Shown: positions 36,061-44,469 of the stretch, in pieces
Numbering within the stretch: the stretch's first letter is position 1
Layout: each line of letters begins with the position of its first letter
NCBI GenBank assembly: GCA_009701885.1
Contig: WLJH01000009.1
Coordinates: 62,001 to 126,000, forward strand
Direction of reading: 5' to 3'
DNA length: 64,000 bases
From: Actinomycetota bacterium
GTDB taxonomy: Bacteria > Actinomycetota > Actinomycetes > Propionibacteriales > Nocardioidaceae
Position numbers and translations under genes: made by a program
The notes under the pieces: model-generated
The model's database searches: none
The model's input: the letters and a program-made list of their open reading frames with translations, nothing else
Told to the model about the DNA's origin: nothing

Positions 36061-36103
36061 GTCCAGCACCTGGTCGTCTGACCGGCTCACCGCGCCGCGG
36101 CAC

Positions 36104-36109
36104 TAGCGT
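36104..36109 (+). promoter_or_regulatory. predicted -10 of the type I DAHP synthase gene (leaderless)
   Basis: TAGCGT 7 nt before the ATG at 36117. Confidence 0.45.
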
Positions 36110-36116
36110 GCGCCGC

Positions 36117-37163
36117 ATGGTCGTCGTGATGGCACCCGACGCCACCGAGGAGGACGTGGCGGCCGTCGTGGCCCGCGTCGAGGCGGTGGGCGGCGAGGCG
36201 AACGTCAGCAAGGGCGTGACCCGCACGATCATCGGCCTGGTCGGCGACATCGAGTCCTTCCACCACCTCAACCTGCGCACGCTGCGCGGCGTCGCCGACG
36301 TGCACCGGATCTCCGACCCCTACAAGCTGGTCAGCCGCCAGCACCACCCCGACCGGTCCACGGTGTGGGTCGGCACCGGCCGCCAGGTGCCGATCGGCCC
36401 CGACACCTTCACGCTCATCGCCGGCCCGTGCGCCGTGGAGACGCCGAGCCAGACCCTCGACGCGGCCCAGATGGCCCTCGCCGCGGGCGCCACGCTGCTG
36501 CGCGGCGGCGCGTTCAAGCCGCGCACCTCGCCGTACGCCTTCCAGGGGCTGGGGGTCCGCGGCCTCGAGATCCTCGCCGACGTGCGCGAGGCCACCGGGC
36601 TGCCGGTCGTGACCGAGGTCGTGGACAGCCGCGACGTGGCGGTCGTGGCCGAGCACGCCGACATGCTCCAGGTCGGCACCCGCAACATGGCGAACTTCGG
36701 GCTGCTGGAGGCGGTCGGCGCGGCCGGCAAGCCGGTGCTGCTCAAGCGCGGCATGACCGCGACCATCGAGGAGTGGCTGATGGCCGCGGAGTACATCGCG
36801 CGCCGCGGCAACCTCGACGTCGTCCTGTGCGAGCGCGGCATCCGCACGTTCGAGCCCTCGACCCGCAACACCCTCGACATCTCCGCGATCCCGGTCGTCC
36901 AGGCCGCCAGCCACCTGCCGGTGATCGTCGACCCCTCGCACGCCGCCGGCCGCAAGGACCTCGTCGTGCCGCTGGCGCGTGCGGCCATGGGGGTCGGCGC
37001 CGACGGCGTCATCGTCGACGTGCACCCCGACCCCGAGTCGGCACTGTGCGACGGCCCGCAGGCACTGCTGGGCAGCGAGCTGCGCGAGCTCGCCTCCGCC
37101 GTACGCCGCCTGCCGGCCGCGCTCGGCCGGGTCGACGCCTCCGAGCGGGCTCGCGAAGGCTGA
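36117..37163 (+). CDS. 3-deoxy-7-phosphoheptulonate synthase, type I-beta with ferredoxin-like domain
   Basis: First step of the shikimate pathway (PEP + erythrose 4-phosphate). 348 aa: an N-terminal ferredoxin-like regulatory domain (MVVVMAPDATEEDVAAVV to about 65) and a TIM barrel with LIAGPCAVE, RGGAFKPRTSPYAFQG, LQVGTRNMANFGLL, LKRGMTATIEEWL and VDPSHAAGRKD. This is the Thermotoga-type enzyme in which the N-domain mediates allosteric inhibition. A second, unrelated class II DAHP synthase lies 1.06 kb downstream. Confidence 0.93.
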   Translation: MVVVMAPDATEEDVAAVVARVEAVGGEANVSKGVTRTIIGLVGDIESFHHLNLRTLRGVADVHRISDPYKLVSRQHHPDRSTVWVGTGRQVPIGPDTFTLIAGPCAVETPSQTLDAAQMALAAGATLLRGGAFKPRTSPYAFQGLGVRGLEILADVREATGLPVVTEVVDSRDVAVVAEHADMLQVGTRNMANFGLLEAVGAAGKPVLLKRGMTATIEEWLMAAEYIARRGNLDVVLCERGIRTFEPSTRNTLDISAIPVVQAASHLPVIVDPSHAAGRKDLVVPLARAAMGVGADGVIVDVHPDPESALCDGPQALLGSELRELASAVRRLPAALGRVDASERAREG

Positions 37164-37193
37164 GCCGCCCGGCCGGGTCGGCGGGACCGGGGC

Positions 37194-38186
37194 CTACAGG
37201 CCGGCGAGCACCGAGGCCGCCTCCTCGGCGTCCGCACGCGTGACGTCGAGGTGGGTGACGAAGCGGACCGTGCGCGGCCCCACCGCCGAGACCAGGACGC
37301 CCGCCTCGCGGGCGCGGGCGACGTAGCCCGGGGCGTCGTCGTGGTCGAGCACCACGATGTTGGTGTGCACGCCAGCGGGGTCCACGCCGACGGCCTCGGC
37401 CAGCAGCCGGGCACGGTCGTGGTCGTCGGCGAGCCGCTCGACGTGGTGGTCCAGCGCGTGCAGGCCGGCCGCGGCCAGGATCCCGACCTGCCGCATCCCG
37501 CCGCCGAGCCGCTTGCGCCGCACCCGCGCCTCGGTCATCGCCTCCGCCGAGCCCACCACGAGAGAGCCGACGGGGGCACCGAGCCCCTTGGACAGGCAGA
37601 CGGCCAAGGAGTCGGCGACCGCGCCGTACGCCGCCAGCGGGGTGCCGGTGGCGACGTGGGCGTTCCAGAGTCGGGCGCCGTCGACGTGGACGGCGACCCC
37701 GGCCTCGTCGGCGAGCCCGCGCAGGGCCTGCAGGTCCTCGATGCCGACGACGGTGCCGCCGGCGAAGTTGTGGGTGTTCTCGACTGCGATGGCAGCGGTC
37801 CGCACGAAGAACGGGCCCATCTCGGGCGCGACGAGCGAGCGCACGACGTCGAGGTCGAAGCCCCCGGTGGGGTGGATCCAGGTGCGCATCGTGACGCCGC
37901 TGACCGCGCCGTGCGCCCCCAGCTCGGCCCGGGCGATGTGCGCCGAGGCCTCGCAGAGGACCTCCTGCCCGGGGGCGACCAGGAGGCCGACCGCCAGCAC
38001 GTTGGCCAGGGAGCCCGTGGGCGTGAAGAGCGCGTCCTCGTGGCCGAACAGCCCTGCGACCCGCTCCTCGAGCGCCCGGACCGTCGGGTCCTCGCCGTAC
38101 ACGTCGTCGCCGACCTCGGCGCGCGCCATCGCGGCGCGCATCGCCTCGGTCGGCTTCGTCAGGGTGTCGGAGCGGAGGTCGATCAC
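37194..38186 (-). CDS. ltaE: low-specificity L-threonine aldolase (PLP)
   Basis: PLP enzyme cleaving threonine/allothreonine to glycine and acetaldehyde. 330 aa. [17 protein letters not shown] at the N-terminus, [36 protein letters not shown] and the PLP-Lys segment [18 protein letters not shown] are intact, followed by [15 protein letters not shown] start 6 nt after TAGGTT (38193-38198), suggesting a leaderless mRNA. Confidence 0.93.
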   Translation of the reverse strand: MIDLRSDTLTKPTEAMRAAMARAEVGDDVYGEDPTVRALEERVAGLFGHEDALFTPTGSLANVLAVGLLVAPGQEVLCEASAHIARAELGAHGAVSGVTMRTWIHPTGGFDLDVVRSLVAPEMGPFFVRTAAIAVENTHNFAGGTVVGIEDLQALRGLADEAGVAVHVDGARLWNAHVATGTPLAAYGAVADSLAVCLSKGLGAPVGSLVVGSAEAMTEARVRRKRLGGGMRQVGILAAAGLHALDHHVERLADDHDRARLLAEAVGVDPAGVHTNIVVLDHDDAPGYVARAREAGVLVSAVGPRTVRFVTHLDVTRADAEEAASVLAGL

Positions 38187-38192
38187 CGAGCC

Positions 38193-38198
38193 AACCTA
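38193..38198 (-). promoter_or_regulatory. predicted -10 of ltaE (leaderless)
   Basis: TAGGTT on the minus strand, 6 nt before the GTG at 38186. Confidence 0.4.
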
Positions 38199-38220
38199 AG
38201 GGCCCGCGACCACCGACCGG

Positions 38221-39573
38221 TCAGGCCGTGCCTGCGCGCAACATCTCCGCGACGTGGAAGGCGAGCTCGAGCGACTGCACGCGGTTGAGGCGCGGGTCGA
38301 CGACCGACTCGTAGCGGTGCGCCAGGCCGTGCTCGTCGAGCTCCTCGCCGCCGCCGATGCACTCGGTGACGTCGTCGCCGGTCATCTCGACCAGGATGCC
38401 GCCGGGCCAGGTGCCCAGGGCGTGGTGGACGTCGAAGAAGCCCTGGACCTCGCCGACGACGTCGTCGAAGCGGCGGGTCTTGTAGCCGGTGGAGGAGGTG
38501 AAGGTGTTGCCGTGCATCGGGTCGCAGACCCAGGCGACCTGCACGCCCTCGGCGGTGACCTTCTCGACCAGGCCGGGCAGGCCGTCACGGACCTTGTCGG
38601 CGCCGAAGCGGGTGATGAAGGTGAGGCGGCCCGGGGTGTTCTCGGGGTTGAGGCGGGCAGCCAGCGCGAGCGCGTCGTCAGCGGTCGCGGTGGGCCCCAG
38701 CTTGACACCGATGGGGTTGGAGATGTGGCGGAAGTACTCCACGTGGGCGCCGTCGAGCTGGCGGGTGCGCTCGCCGATCCACACGAAGTGGCCCGAGACG
38801 TTGTAGGGCTTGTCAGTGCGCGAGTCGATGCGCGTCATCGCGTGCTCGTACTCCATGAGCAGCGCCTCGTGGCTGCTGTGGAAGTCGACGCGGCGCAGCT
38901 CCTCGGGGTCGGCCCCGATCGCCTTCATGAACGACAGCGCCTTGTCGATCTCGCCGGCGAGCTGCTCGTAGCGCTGGCCCGCGGGCGAGCTCTTCACGAA
39001 GTCGGTGTTCCAGGTGTGGACCTGGCGCAGGTCGGCGTACCCACCGGTGACGAAGGCGCGCACGAGGTTCAGCGTCGCGGCCGAGGCGTTGTAGACGTCC
39101 AGCAGCCGCTGCGGGTCGGGGATGCGCGACTCGGGGGTGAAGTCGAAGCCGTTGACGGCGTCGCCGCGGTACGCCGGGAGCGTGACCTCCTGGCCGTCGA
39201 CCACGCGGGTCTCGAGGTCGGAGGAGCGGGGCTTGGCGTACTGCCCCGCGAGCCGGCCGAGCTTCACGACCGGCACGGAGCCGGCGTACGTGAGCACGAC
39301 GGCCATCTGCAGCAGCACGCGCAGCTTGTTGCGCACGTTGTCGGCGGTGACGTCGGCGAAGGTCTCGGCGCAGTCGCCGCCCTGGAGCAGGAACGCCTCG
39401 CCGCGGGTGACCGCGGCCAGCTTGTCGGTGAGGTCGTCGCACTCGCCGGCGAAGACCAGCGGCGGCATCGTGCGCAGGCGGGCCACGGCGTCGTCGAGGG
39501 CCCCGCGGTCGGGGTACGTCGGCTGCTGGAGGGCGCCGATCGCGTGCAGGTCCTCGAGGCTGGGGATGCTCAC
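38221..39573 (-). CDS. aroG: class II DAHP synthase
   Basis: Plant/actinobacterial type DAHP synthase, the usual committed enzyme of aromatic synthesis in mycobacteria (Rv2178c). 450 aa. Motifs: FLLQGGDCAETFAD, KLGRLAGQYAKPRSS, YRGDAVNGFDF, DFHSSHEALLMEYE, FVWIGERTRQLDGAHVEYFR, NPIGVKLGP, WVCDPMHGNT and GGILVEMTGDDVTEC. GTG start; a TACCCT -10-like element and GGAGGG both lie just upstream. No chorismate mutase is visible nearby. Confidence 0.95.
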   Translation of the reverse strand: MSIPSLEDLHAIGALQQPTYPDRGALDDAVARLRTMPPLVFAGECDDLTDKLAAVTRGEAFLLQGGDCAETFADVTADNVRNKLRVLLQMAVVLTYAGSVPVVKLGRLAGQYAKPRSSDLETRVVDGQEVTLPAYRGDAVNGFDFTPESRIPDPQRLLDVYNASAATLNLVRAFVTGGYADLRQVHTWNTDFVKSSPAGQRYEQLAGEIDKALSFMKAIGADPEELRRVDFHSSHEALLMEYEHAMTRIDSRTDKPYNVSGHFVWIGERTRQLDGAHVEYFRHISNPIGVKLGPTATADDALALAARLNPENTPGRLTFITRFGADKVRDGLPGLVEKVTAEGVQVAWVCDPMHGNTFTSSTGYKTRRFDDVVGEVQGFFDVHHALGTWPGGILVEMTGDDVTECIGGGEELDEHGLAHRYESVVDPRLNRVQSLELAFHVAEMLRAGTA

Positions 39574-39579
39574 CCCTCC

Positions 39580-39585
39580 AGGGTA
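39580..39585 (-). promoter_or_regulatory. predicted -10 of aroG (leaderless or SD-led)
   Basis: TACCCT on the minus strand, 6 nt before the GTG at 39573; GGAGGG lies in the same gap, so the signal is ambiguous. Confidence 0.3.
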
Positions 39586-39654
39586 CGTCCGCTCCCCCGC
39601 CCGCTCCGAGTCGGCGAGCAGGCGTGGACCCGGCGCCGGAGCCCGCGGCAGCGG

Positions 39655-41124
39655 CTACTGCTCCAGGTGGTCGATGTCGCGGAAGCCCGTGCGCTTGGCG
39701 CGCACGCCCCGGTTGGTCAGCCAGGTGAGTCCCCACAGGACGACGCCGATCGCGAGCAGGACGCCGGCGATGCGGTACTGGATGTGGTCCTCGGCGGCCC
39801 GGGCCCACGGGCCGACCAGGAAGGCGGCCGAGACCGCACCCAGCCACGGCGTCCACGACGGCGCCCGGAAGACCTCCCGCTCCGAGGCCTCGCCCGGCCG
39901 GCGATCGCGCCGTCGCAGCACCAGGCAGGCGACGTTGACCACGGTGAAGACGGCGAGCAGGAGGAGACCGGTGGTCCCAGCCAGGGCCGTGACGACGTCG
40001 CTCTCCGAGCGGAGCCGCACGAAGGTGATCAGGCCCAGGGCCATCGCGGTGGTGAAGGCGATCGCGGCCCACGGCGTACGACGGCCGGGCAGCACCGCCG
40101 AGAGCGAGCGCGGCAGCACGTCCTGCTTGGCCATGCCGTAGACCAGGCGGCTGGCCATCAGCATGTTGATGAGCGCCGTGTTGCCGACGGCGCAGATCGT
40201 CAGGAACGGGAAGACGTCGTCGATCGGCAGGCCCGGGGCACCCACGCGGACGACGTCGAGCAGGATGCCCGCGTCGGGGTTGACGGGGTCCAGGATGTCG
40301 CCGGGCGGGATCACCACGACCACGGCCAGCGCGACCAGGACGTAGATGCCGGCGCAGATCCCGAGACCGGTCAGCAGCATCCGCGGGAAGGTCCGCGAGG
40401 GCTCCTGCACCTCCTCGACCATGTTGACGGAGTCCTCGAACCCGACCATGGCGAAGAAGGCGACGGTCGTGGCGATCGTGACGGCGATGAACGCCGACTT
40501 CTCCCCCGGCGTCTCGAAGACGACGATCCGGCCCGGGTCGCCCTCGCCGCTCACCGCGGCCCAGGCCCCGATGAGGATGATGACGGCCAGGGCCACCATC
40601 ACCACGCTGGTCAGCACCACGTTGAGCTTCACGCTCTCGCCCACGCCGCGCAGGTTGACCGCCGCGAGCACCAGCATGAAGACGAGCGCCACCGCGAGCG
40701 TGGCGCCGGTACCGGTCGGCACCCCGCCGACCAGGTTGTCCACGCCGAGCAGCAGGTTGCTGGCGACCAGGCCCGAGGACGTCGAGGCGCTGGTGATGCC
40801 GGAGCACACGACCGCGAAGGCCACGATGAAGGTCACGAAGTGGATGCCGAACGCCTTGTGGACGAAGAGCGCCGCCCCCGCGGCCTGCGGGTGCCGGGTG
40901 ACCAGCTCGAGGTAGCTCAGCGCGGTGAGCCCGGCCACCGCGAAGGCGACCAGGAAGGGCAGCCACGCCACGCCGCCCACCTCGGCCGCGACGTCGCCGG
41001 TGATGGCGAAGACGCCGGCGCCGATGATGTCGCCGATCACGAAGAACAGCAGCAGCCGGGGGCTGATGACCCGGCGCAGCTCGCCGTCCTGGGTCTCGGG
41101 CGAGGTCGCGGTGTCGCTGCTCAT
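39655..41124 (-). CDS. APC-superfamily amino acid permease
   Basis: 489 aa with about twelve membrane helices. Helix 1 carries FFVIGDIIGAGVFAITG, the GxGxxF-type substrate site of APC amino acid transporters; helix 6 region FFAMVGFEDSVNMVEEVQEPSRTFPR is also typical. Closest in style to the cationic amino acid/YfnA group; the substrate is not determinable by eye. ATG at 41124 with AGGAG 5 nt upstream; earlier codons are not coding-like. Not obviously in an operon. Confidence 0.9.
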   Translation of the reverse strand: MSSDTATSPETQDGELRRVISPRLLLFFVIGDIIGAGVFAITGDVAAEVGGVAWLPFLVAFAVAGLTALSYLELVTRHPQAAGAALFVHKAFGIHFVTFIVAFAVVCSGITSASTSSGLVASNLLLGVDNLVGGVPTGTGATLAVALVFMLVLAAVNLRGVGESVKLNVVLTSVVMVALAVIILIGAWAAVSGEGDPGRIVVFETPGEKSAFIAVTIATTVAFFAMVGFEDSVNMVEEVQEPSRTFPRMLLTGLGICAGIYVLVALAVVVVIPPGDILDPVNPDAGILLDVVRVGAPGLPIDDVFPFLTICAVGNTALINMLMASRLVYGMAKQDVLPRSLSAVLPGRRTPWAAIAFTTAMALGLITFVRLRSESDVVTALAGTTGLLLLAVFTVVNVACLVLRRRDRRPGEASEREVFRAPSWTPWLGAVSAAFLVGPWARAAEDHIQYRIAGVLLAIGVVLWGLTWLTNRGVRAKRTGFRDIDHLEQ

Positions 41125-41238
41125 GCGCTCTCCTGGGGTCCGGGCGGACCGTGCGGTCCGGGTCGTCGCCGGCAGCGGCGGCCGACCGCTCATCCTGTCC
41201 CCGCCCTCAGGGTGCGGAAACCACCCGGTCGGCCGAGG

Positions 41239-41976
41239 TCAGGCCCCGGTGCGGTGGACGACCCAGACGTTGGGCTCGACGTAGGTCGCCACGCCGTGCT
41301 CGACGTCGCAGTGCACCGGCGCCAGCGCTCCCGGCACGTGCACCGGCCCGGTCCGGTCGAAGGGCAGACCGGTCCAGTCCCGCCACTCATCGACGGTCCC
41401 GGGGATGCACATCGACCGCGGCGCCACCTGCACGATCCGCCCTCCGGCACGCACGTGGACGCGCAGCCAGGGGTCGAGCGGCAGCCCGTCGGCACGGGTG
41501 CGGGCGGCGTACGCCGTCATCGGCTCGTCGGGGTCGGCCTTGCCGTTGGGGCGCACCGGGGCGAGCAGCTCGGCGAAGCCGTGGCGCGCCGCGTTCTCCC
41601 GCATGGCCACCAGGGCCTGGGAGGAGAGCCCGGTCCCCTGGAGGTCAGGGCGCACGGCGATCTCGACGGCGGAGACGGCGTCGGGCCGCTCCCCGGCCAG
41701 GCTGGCGAGCAGTCCCGACCGGATGGCCGCGTCCCAGCCGTGGACCGGCAGGTCCTCGCCGGCGCGGACGAAGGGGACGGAGTACGCGCACGCGGCGACC
41801 TCGCCCTCGGGGTCGCGACCCACCAGCACGAACTCCGCGAACCGCGTCTGGGCGTGTCCGTAGAAGAGACCGCCGATCGGGTCGTGGCGCATGAACTCGG
41901 GCCAGGACGTCGGCATCGCCCACATCGCCTCGGCGAGCCCGGGCTCGTCGGCCAGGACGGTGAAGGTGAGCTGCAC
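41239..41976 (-). CDS. GNAT-family N-acetyltransferase
   Basis: 245 aa. A GNAT core with the acetyl-CoA segment SAVEIAVRPDLQGTGLSSQALVAMRENAARHGF (the usual Q/RxxGxG/A loop appears as QGTGLS) and a long C-terminal part with PWLRVHVRAGGRIVQVAPRSM and EWRDWTGLPF, a layout found in actinobacterial proteins of unknown substrate. The GTG at 41976 (VQLTFTVLADEP) is the best start; no strong ribosome binding site. 50 bp after the ArsN1-like gene, so possibly cotranscribed with it. Confidence 0.8.
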   Translation of the reverse strand: MQLTFTVLADEPGLAEAMWAMPTSWPEFMRHDPIGGLFYGHAQTRFAEFVLVGRDPEGEVAACAYSVPFVRAGEDLPVHGWDAAIRSGLLASLAGERPDAVSAVEIAVRPDLQGTGLSSQALVAMRENAARHGFAELLAPVRPNGKADPDEPMTAYAARTRADGLPLDPWLRVHVRAGGRIVQVAPRSMCIPGTVDEWRDWTGLPFDRTGPVHVPGALAPVHCDVEHGVATYVEPNVWVVHRTGA

Positions 41977-42026
41977 GGGCCGATGGTGCCCCTCGTCGTG
42001 GCCCCCGGGCCACCGGGTTTCGCACC

Positions 42027-42575
42027 TCAACCGCTGGTGGTCGGGGCGGTCTCCTCGTGGCCGTCGAGCCCTGCGTCGCGGCGACGCTCCAGCAGCACCG
42101 TGTCGCGCCACCGTCCGTCGAGACGGGCGATGCGGGCGCGCACCCCCACCGTGCGGAACCCGACGGCGTGGTGCAGGTGCAGCGAGGCGAGGTTCTCGGG
42201 GAAGACCGAGGCCTGCAGGGTCCAGAGCCCGCCGGTGTCCGCCGCGTCCACGAGGTGCTCCAGCAGCGCCCGGCCGACCCCGGACCCCTGGGCGGCGGAG
42301 GTGACGTAGACCGTCGACTCCCCGACCCCGGCGTAGCAGGCGCGGGTGGAGACGGGCGAGACGGCGGCCCAGCCCAGGACCTGCCCGTCGCGCTCGGCCA
42401 CCCAGCGGTGGTCGGGCAGCCAGCGCGCGGCCAGCACCGACTCCTCGGGCACCTCGGTCTCGAAGGTGGCCCCCCGACCGGCCACTCCCTCGGCGTAGAC
42501 CGCGCGCACCTGCCCGAGGTCCTCGGGGCGCATCTCGCGCACCTGCACGTCGCTCGGCACGCGAGCACCGTACAT
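42027..42575 (-). CDS. phosphinothricin acetyltransferase-like GNAT (ArsN1 candidate)
   Basis: 182 aa, divergent from an arsenic operon. The pattern matches the Pat/Bar family: REMRPEDLGQVRAVYAEGV, GATFETEVPEE, the substrate-site ESTVYV, acetyl-CoA loop QGSGVGRALLEHLVD, LHLHHAVGFRTVGV and GRWRDTVLLERR. Family members acetylate phosphinothricin, and the ArsN1 branch linked to ars operons acetylates the arsenical antibiotic arsinothricin. The ars linkage makes the latter attractive, but sequence alone cannot separate them. ATG at 42575 has GAGG 7 nt upstream; a GTG at 42560 is the alternative. Confidence 0.8.
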   Translation of the reverse strand: MYGARVPSDVQVREMRPEDLGQVRAVYAEGVAGRGATFETEVPEESVLAARWLPDHRWVAERDGQVLGWAAVSPVSTRACYAGVGESTVYVTSAAQGSGVGRALLEHLVDAADTGGLWTLQASVFPENLASLHLHHAVGFRTVGVRARIARLDGRWRDTVLLERRRDAGLDGHEETAPTTSG

Positions 42576-42586
42576 CGATGGACCTC

Positions 42587-42653
42587 GATGCTTGCATCCA
42601 TCGACTCTGATCGATATGTTCGGCGCGTCGACCATAGATCGACGCCCGTCTAT
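42587..42653. promoter_or_regulatory. divergent ars control region: promoter and ArsR-type operators
   Basis: Rightward promoter: -35 TTGCAT (42592-42597), 17-bp spacer, -10 TATGTT (42615-42620). An inverted repeat ATCGA-N6-TCGAT (42600-42615) fills the spacer. Two further dyads lie nearby: GATGC-TT-GCATC (42587-42598) and ATAGA-N10-TCTAT (42634-42653). ArsR is the obvious ligand. The region is notably AT-rich for this window. Confidence 0.65.
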
Positions 42654-42669
42654 CTTTTTGGAGCCATCC

Positions 42670-44025
42670 GTGACCACTCCCACCAGCCCCCTGCCGCTCG
42701 CCGTCGTGGGCGCCGGCCCGATCGGGCTCGCTGCCGCCGCGCACGCCCAGTCCCGGGGACTGCCGACCGTCGTGCTGGAGGCCGGGCCCACCGTCGGCTC
42801 GGCCGTGCGCGCCTGGGGGCACGTCCGGCTGTTCTCGTCCTGGGCCGAGCTCGTGGACCCGGCCGCCGAGGTCCTCCTGACCCGCTCGGGGTGGACCCGG
42901 CCGGACGCGGCGACCTACCCGACCGGGGAGGAGTGGGCGACGGCGTACCTCCTGCCGCTCGCGGCTGCGCTCGAGGCGACGGGCGAGGTCGAGGTCCGCA
43001 CGGGCCACCGCGTCGTCGGGCTGACCCGCGAGGGCCGGGACCGGCTGGTCGACGACGGCCGCACGGACGCCGCGTTCGTGGTCCACGTCGAGGGGCCGAG
43101 CGGGGAGGGCGTGCTGCGGGCCGCCGCGGTCGTGGATGCCTCCGGCACCTGGGCCGGCCACGGTCCGCTCGGCGCGGACGGGCTCCCCGCGCAGGGAGAG
43201 CGCACCCACGCAGACCGGATCGCCTACGCCGTGCCGGACCTGGCAGACCCCGCGGTGCGCAGCAGGTACGCCGGTCGGCACGTCGTCGTGGCCGGCACCG
43301 GCGCCTCCGCGCAGAACACCCTGGTCGCCCTCGCCGCACTGGCCGAGGAGGTGCCCTCGACCCGGATCACCTGGCTGGTGCGACGAGGTGGGACCAGCGC
43401 CGCCTTCGGCGGTGGCGACGACGACCAGCTCGTCGCCCGCGGCGCGCTGGGGAGCAGCGCGCGCCGGGCCGTCGAGCAGGGTCCGGTCACCACGGTCACC
43501 GGGTTCCGCGCGGCCACGGTCGAGGACGACCAGGCGCACCCGGGCGCCCTGGTCGTCACCGGGCTCGACGGCCGCCGGGTCGAGGCGGTCGACGAGCTCG
43601 TCGTGGTCACCGGCTTCCGCCCAGACCTCGGCTGGCTCTCCGAGGTGCGGCTGGACCTCGACCCGGTCCTGTCGGCGCCCCGACAGCTGGCCCCCCTCAT
43701 CGACCCCAACGTCCACTCCTGCGGCACCGTCTACCCGCACGGCGCCGCCGAGCTGGCCCAGCCCGAACCCGGGCTCTACCTGGCCGGCATGAAGTCCTAC
43801 GGCCGTGCGCCGTCCTTCCTCGCGCTCACCGGCTTCGAGCAGGTGCGCAGCATCGTCGCGGCGATCGTGGGCGACCACGAGGCGGCGGCCCGGGTCGAGC
43901 TGGTCCTGCCCGAACCGGGCGTCTGCGGCGGGTCCGGGGCCTTGGACGGCGTGCCGGAGGCGGACGACGCCGGCTGCTGCGCACCCTCACCGGCCCTGCT
44001 GACCCTGGGGGGAAGCACGTGCTGA
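42670..44025 (+). CDS. ArsO-like FAD/NAD(P)H flavoprotein of the ars operon
   Basis: 451 aa flavin monooxygenase-like protein. FAD fold PLAVVGAGPIGLAAAAHAQSRGLPTVVLEAG at the N-terminus; WGHVRLFSSWAELVD; NAD(P)H fold HVVVAGTGASAQNTLVALAAL in the middle; VVVTGFRPDLGW and LYLAGMKSYGRAPSFLALTGFEQVR near the end. The C-terminal 40 residues carry a cysteine cluster (VCGG, GCCAPS, terminal Cys) that could bind arsenite. Such flavoproteins recur in actinobacterial ars operons but their reaction is poorly defined. GTG at 42670 with GGAG 6 nt upstream. Confidence 0.85.
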   Translation: MTTPTSPLPLAVVGAGPIGLAAAAHAQSRGLPTVVLEAGPTVGSAVRAWGHVRLFSSWAELVDPAAEVLLTRSGWTRPDAATYPTGEEWATAYLLPLAAALEATGEVEVRTGHRVVGLTREGRDRLVDDGRTDAAFVVHVEGPSGEGVLRAAAVVDASGTWAGHGPLGADGLPAQGERTHADRIAYAVPDLADPAVRSRYAGRHVVVAGTGASAQNTLVALAALAEEVPSTRITWLVRRGGTSAAFGGGDDDQLVARGALGSSARRAVEQGPVTTVTGFRAATVEDDQAHPGALVVTGLDGRRVEAVDELVVVTGFRPDLGWLSEVRLDLDPVLSAPRQLAPLIDPNVHSCGTVYPHGAAELAQPEPGLYLAGMKSYGRAPSFLALTGFEQVRSIVAAIVGDHEAAARVELVLPEPGVCGGSGALDGVPEADDAGCCAPSPALLTLGGSTC

Positions 44026-44077
44026 GCGCCGCCGACCACCGTTCACCCGATGTTCGCCGAGCGGCAGCCGGACCGAG

Positions 44078-44091
44078 ACATCGACGGATGT
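44078..44091. promoter_or_regulatory. possible ArsR operator in front of arsR
   Basis: ACATC-GACG-GATGT, a 14-bp palindrome 12 bp before the arsR ATG. It shares ATCGA/CATCGA half-site character with the dyads at 42587-42615. Confidence 0.5.
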
Positions 44092-44103
44092 GAAGATAGA
44101 CGC

Positions 44104-44469
44104 ATGCCGAAGTCCGCTCCCGCCGTGCTGCCCAGCCCGGCCGAGACCGTCGCCTGCTGCTCCCCCCTGACGGCCGAGCCGCTGGACGCCGCCACCGCCG
44201 ACCGGATCGCCCCGCTGCTCAAGGCACTGGCCGACCCGGTGCGCCTGCGCCTGGTGTCCCTCGTCGCCTCGCACGAGGACGGCGAGGCGTGCGTGTGCGA
44301 CCTCAACGACGCCTTCGAGCTCTCCCAGCCCACCATCAGCCACCACCTCAAGGTGCTGCACCAGGTGGGGCTGCTGGAGCGGTCCAAGCGCGGCGTGTGG
44401 GTCTACTACCGGGTCAGCACGACGGCCCTCGCCGACGTCGCCTCGCTGCTGGGCGGCGTCGCCCGGTGA
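44104..44469 (+). CDS. arsR: ArsR-family arsenite-responsive repressor
   Basis: 121-aa winged-helix repressor. The As(III) site CVCDL (C63, C65) lies at the start of the DNA-recognition region, followed by FELSQPTISHHLKVLHQVGLLERSKRGVWVYYRV. An extra N-terminal cysteine pair (C18-C19) could complete the metal site. ATG at 44104; its stop overlaps the aquaporin GTG (GTGA). Expected to release the operators at 42587-42653 and 44078-44091 on binding arsenite. Confidence 0.93.
   Translation: MPKSAPAVLPSPAETVACCSPLTAEPLDAATADRIAPLLKALADPVRLRLVSLVASHEDGEACVCDLNDAFELSQPTISHHLKVLHQVGLLERSKRGVWVYYRVSTTALADVASLLGGVAR

Noticed and set aside
37164..37193. Terminator between the type I DAHP synthase and ltaE
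   Set aside because: CCCGGCCGGG is palindromic but too short to distinguish from background at this GC content.
41239..43878. An 879-codon minus-strand frame covering both GNAT genes and the flavoprotein region
   Set aside because: Only the first acetyltransferase (41239-41976) lies in this frame; the rest is antisense or out-of-frame to real genes.
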